This document shows, piece after piece, positions 62,401-64,000 of a stretch of DNA of 64,000 nucleotides. A model generated the notes under the pieces. That model was not told the DNA's origin and made no database searches. It saw nothing but the letters and a program-made list of their open reading frames with translations. Source of the stretch: Poa pratensis (taxonomy: Eukaryota; Streptophyta; Magnoliopsida; Poales; Poaceae); contig CAMZMU010000115.1 in assembly GCA_947311845.1 (NCBI GenBank), positions 30,589,401-30,653,400 of the forward strand, in the 5' to 3' direction. The first letter of the stretch is position 1. Each line of letters opens with the position of its first letter. Both the position numbers and the translations under genes were made by a program.

Positions 62401-62640
62401 TCAATATGCACCAAATTAGGCAATGTTATCGTAATTATCATAACTAGGGCCGTCTCCAGAAAATAGGGGCCCTCTCGTGCGGAATGTAAAGTGAGGCTGT
62501 AATTTAAAAAAAAAATCATAAACTATTATAGCTAGCTAACATTAAGACATAAATTCATATTGAGCAACTTAAACAATATTTTTTAGAGTGTAACTAATAA
62601 AATAATTGAGAAAGCAGTACGGAACTAATTCACTCGCACT
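59401..62640. other. Intergenic DNA, no gene supported
   Basis: Open frames at 59428-59854 (minus) and 60675-60989 (plus) have no domain I recognise. An inverted pair gcgaatacagc / gctgtattcgc (about 61005 and 61122) may be ends of a small MITE. No RNA gene was seen. Confidence 0.4.
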
Positions 62641-62659
62641 GAAATCCAACCATAACACA

Positions 62660-63130
62660 ATCAAGCCGCCCGCCACACGTCCCTAACCCTAGAGGCGACT
62701 AGGGCAGTGGCCAACGGAGACCACTTTGCCCCCTCCCTCCACCGGCGAGGCCGCAGATTCCTGCCTCCTCCGTCTGACGTTCCGGTGGCAATAGGGGTGG
62801 GGACCTCGATGCTTCGACCCTGGCGAGTAGGTAGGGTTGGCTTAGGTTTTTTCTGTCATGTCACATCGGTGGTGGGGATAGCGCCACGTTGGAATAAGAT
62901 GCCCCCGCTTCTCCCCCATCTCGGCGGTGCTCTAATCGGCGACGGCGTGGAGCAGGTGTTGCTAGCGTTTGTCGTTACCCGCGGCAATGCTGGCGGCCAG
63001 AGCGAGGCGGATGCTCTAGATAGATGATGATCATCCGAAGTTGGTGGATCCGTTGTTCTTTTTCGACTTTGTTGATGGGCGCGGCGGGTGTGGATCCAAG
63101 ATAGCACGGGGACGGCCCCGGACAGTGGCA
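62660..63130 (+). mobile_element. Probable 5' part of a non-autonomous retroposon
   Basis: A GC-rich leader starting with ccctaaccctagaggcgact, then gatgatcatccgaagttggtggatcc, resembles the leader half of the retroposons at 21500-22083 and 37000-37339. No tail or target duplication was identified. Confidence 0.35.
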
Positions 63131-63476
63131 GACTAGGTCCAGTATGCCGTGGCATACCCTGCAGCCCGGCCGTGGTATAGTGTATAGTATGAAAAATAAT
63201 ACAATTGATGCATTCCAAAACTGCTTAGCCGTGCGTGTACTAGTGACTGCAAAACCTTGTACAAAAAAGGCAACATGACACTAATCGATTGCAAAGCCGT
63301 GCCGTGTGCACTGTCTAGAGATAACCCGCGCCACCTTCAAATGCAGGAGCTACTGCCACCGCGGTGGAGTCGGCGGCAGCAGCGGCGGGGAGGGAGCCTG
63401 TTGGGGGTGGTGGTGGGGACTGGGGAGACGAGGAGGGGCACCTCATGATTCTCCTACCTGTCGAGCAGCACATTCG

Positions 63477-63565
63477 AAACTGTCCAAAAGGGAGTATTGT
63501 AATAGCTAGCTTGCGTTTTTTGCTTCAAGGCTTTTGAGTTTCTAAACTGTCCAAAAGGGAGTATT
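63477..63565 (+). repeat. 22-bp direct repeat
   Basis: aaactgtccaaaagggagtatt occurs at 63477-63498 and 63544-63565. Nearby, cacctcatgattctc (63440 and 63646) and attctcctacct (63448 and 63738) are also duplicated, so the last 400 bases contain a scrambled duplication. No gene is visible to the right end. Confidence 0.7.
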
Positions 63566-64000
63566 AGAACAATAATTTACAGATCATGAAGGACACTTAG
63601 ATGGTGGCGTACGTCGTAAGAAGACTCAACATTGCACTCGTTCGCACCTCATGATTCTCGGATGATAAAAAGGCTAAGCAAGCGTGGAGGCAGAAATGAT
63701 CAAAGTACCAGCAACAGTGGGGGGTTGAAGATCGAATTCTCCTACCTTCTTCGGAGTTAGAACTCAACATAAGCTGCAACAGATTCATCCTTCATATCTG
63801 TAACGTAGTTTAACACTTCATTTCCAGCAAACAATCATTTGCCAAATTAAACAATCTTCGGTTAGCGATCAAACAGTAAGTGCGCGCATAAACTTTATTG
63901 CACAACATCACAATTCAGCATGGTTCAACAGCTCACCAAGCTAGCTAATACAATGCATGCAACCCTCCATCAGGTAACACACTACATACACCAGCAACTT

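Overview
This window is nuclear DNA from a grass. The evidence is two split plant genes, at least five Stowaway MITEs with TA-flanked CTCCCTCCGT-type ends, and nested grass-type transposons: a CACTA with CCCGGTT/AACCGGG subterminal repeats, an RTE-clade LINE, a Helitron and a long LTR. The repeat load fits a large Pooideae genome, perhaps Triticeae. The species is an inference and not proven by the sequence.

Layout. 1-18170 (minus strand) is most of a GCN1/ILITYHIA translation-control gene. I traced 45 phase-consistent exons (about 2018 codons), and the 3' part runs off the left edge. Its 18th intron holds a nearly full-length RTE LINE with a 15-bp target duplication and a Stowaway MITE. 18661-22093 is a 1.1-kb retroposon with a 10-bp target duplication, itself interrupted by a 2.28-kb non-autonomous Helitron. 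24356-35719 is an 11.4-kb CACTA transposon (3-bp duplication tcg). It carries a TNP2-type transposase and a second protein ending in a Ulp1-like protease, both broken by single-base indels. Between them lies an unusual centre with hairpin arrays, TATA boxes pointing outward and a 56-codon ORF. A 168-bp hAT MITE with an 8-bp duplication sits directly beside it.

39562-40830 (minus) is an intact three-exon R2R3-MYB gene of the MYB52/54/105/117 type (subgroup 21). 42794-48282 is a 5.5-kb TG...CA unit with a 5-bp duplication and no gag-pol, best read as a very long solo LTR. From 48.4 kb to the right end no gene could be supported. That stretch holds MITEs, a tiny LTR element with a tRNA-Met-type primer site, a 0.9-kb near-perfect foldback (55380-56283) and an AT-rich block of 366-bp tandem repeats.

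The two host genes have no evident functional link: one is a housekeeping translation-stress regulator and the other a transcription factor. Everything else is transposon-derived or unassigned. All exon and element borders were read by eye and may be off by a few bases.
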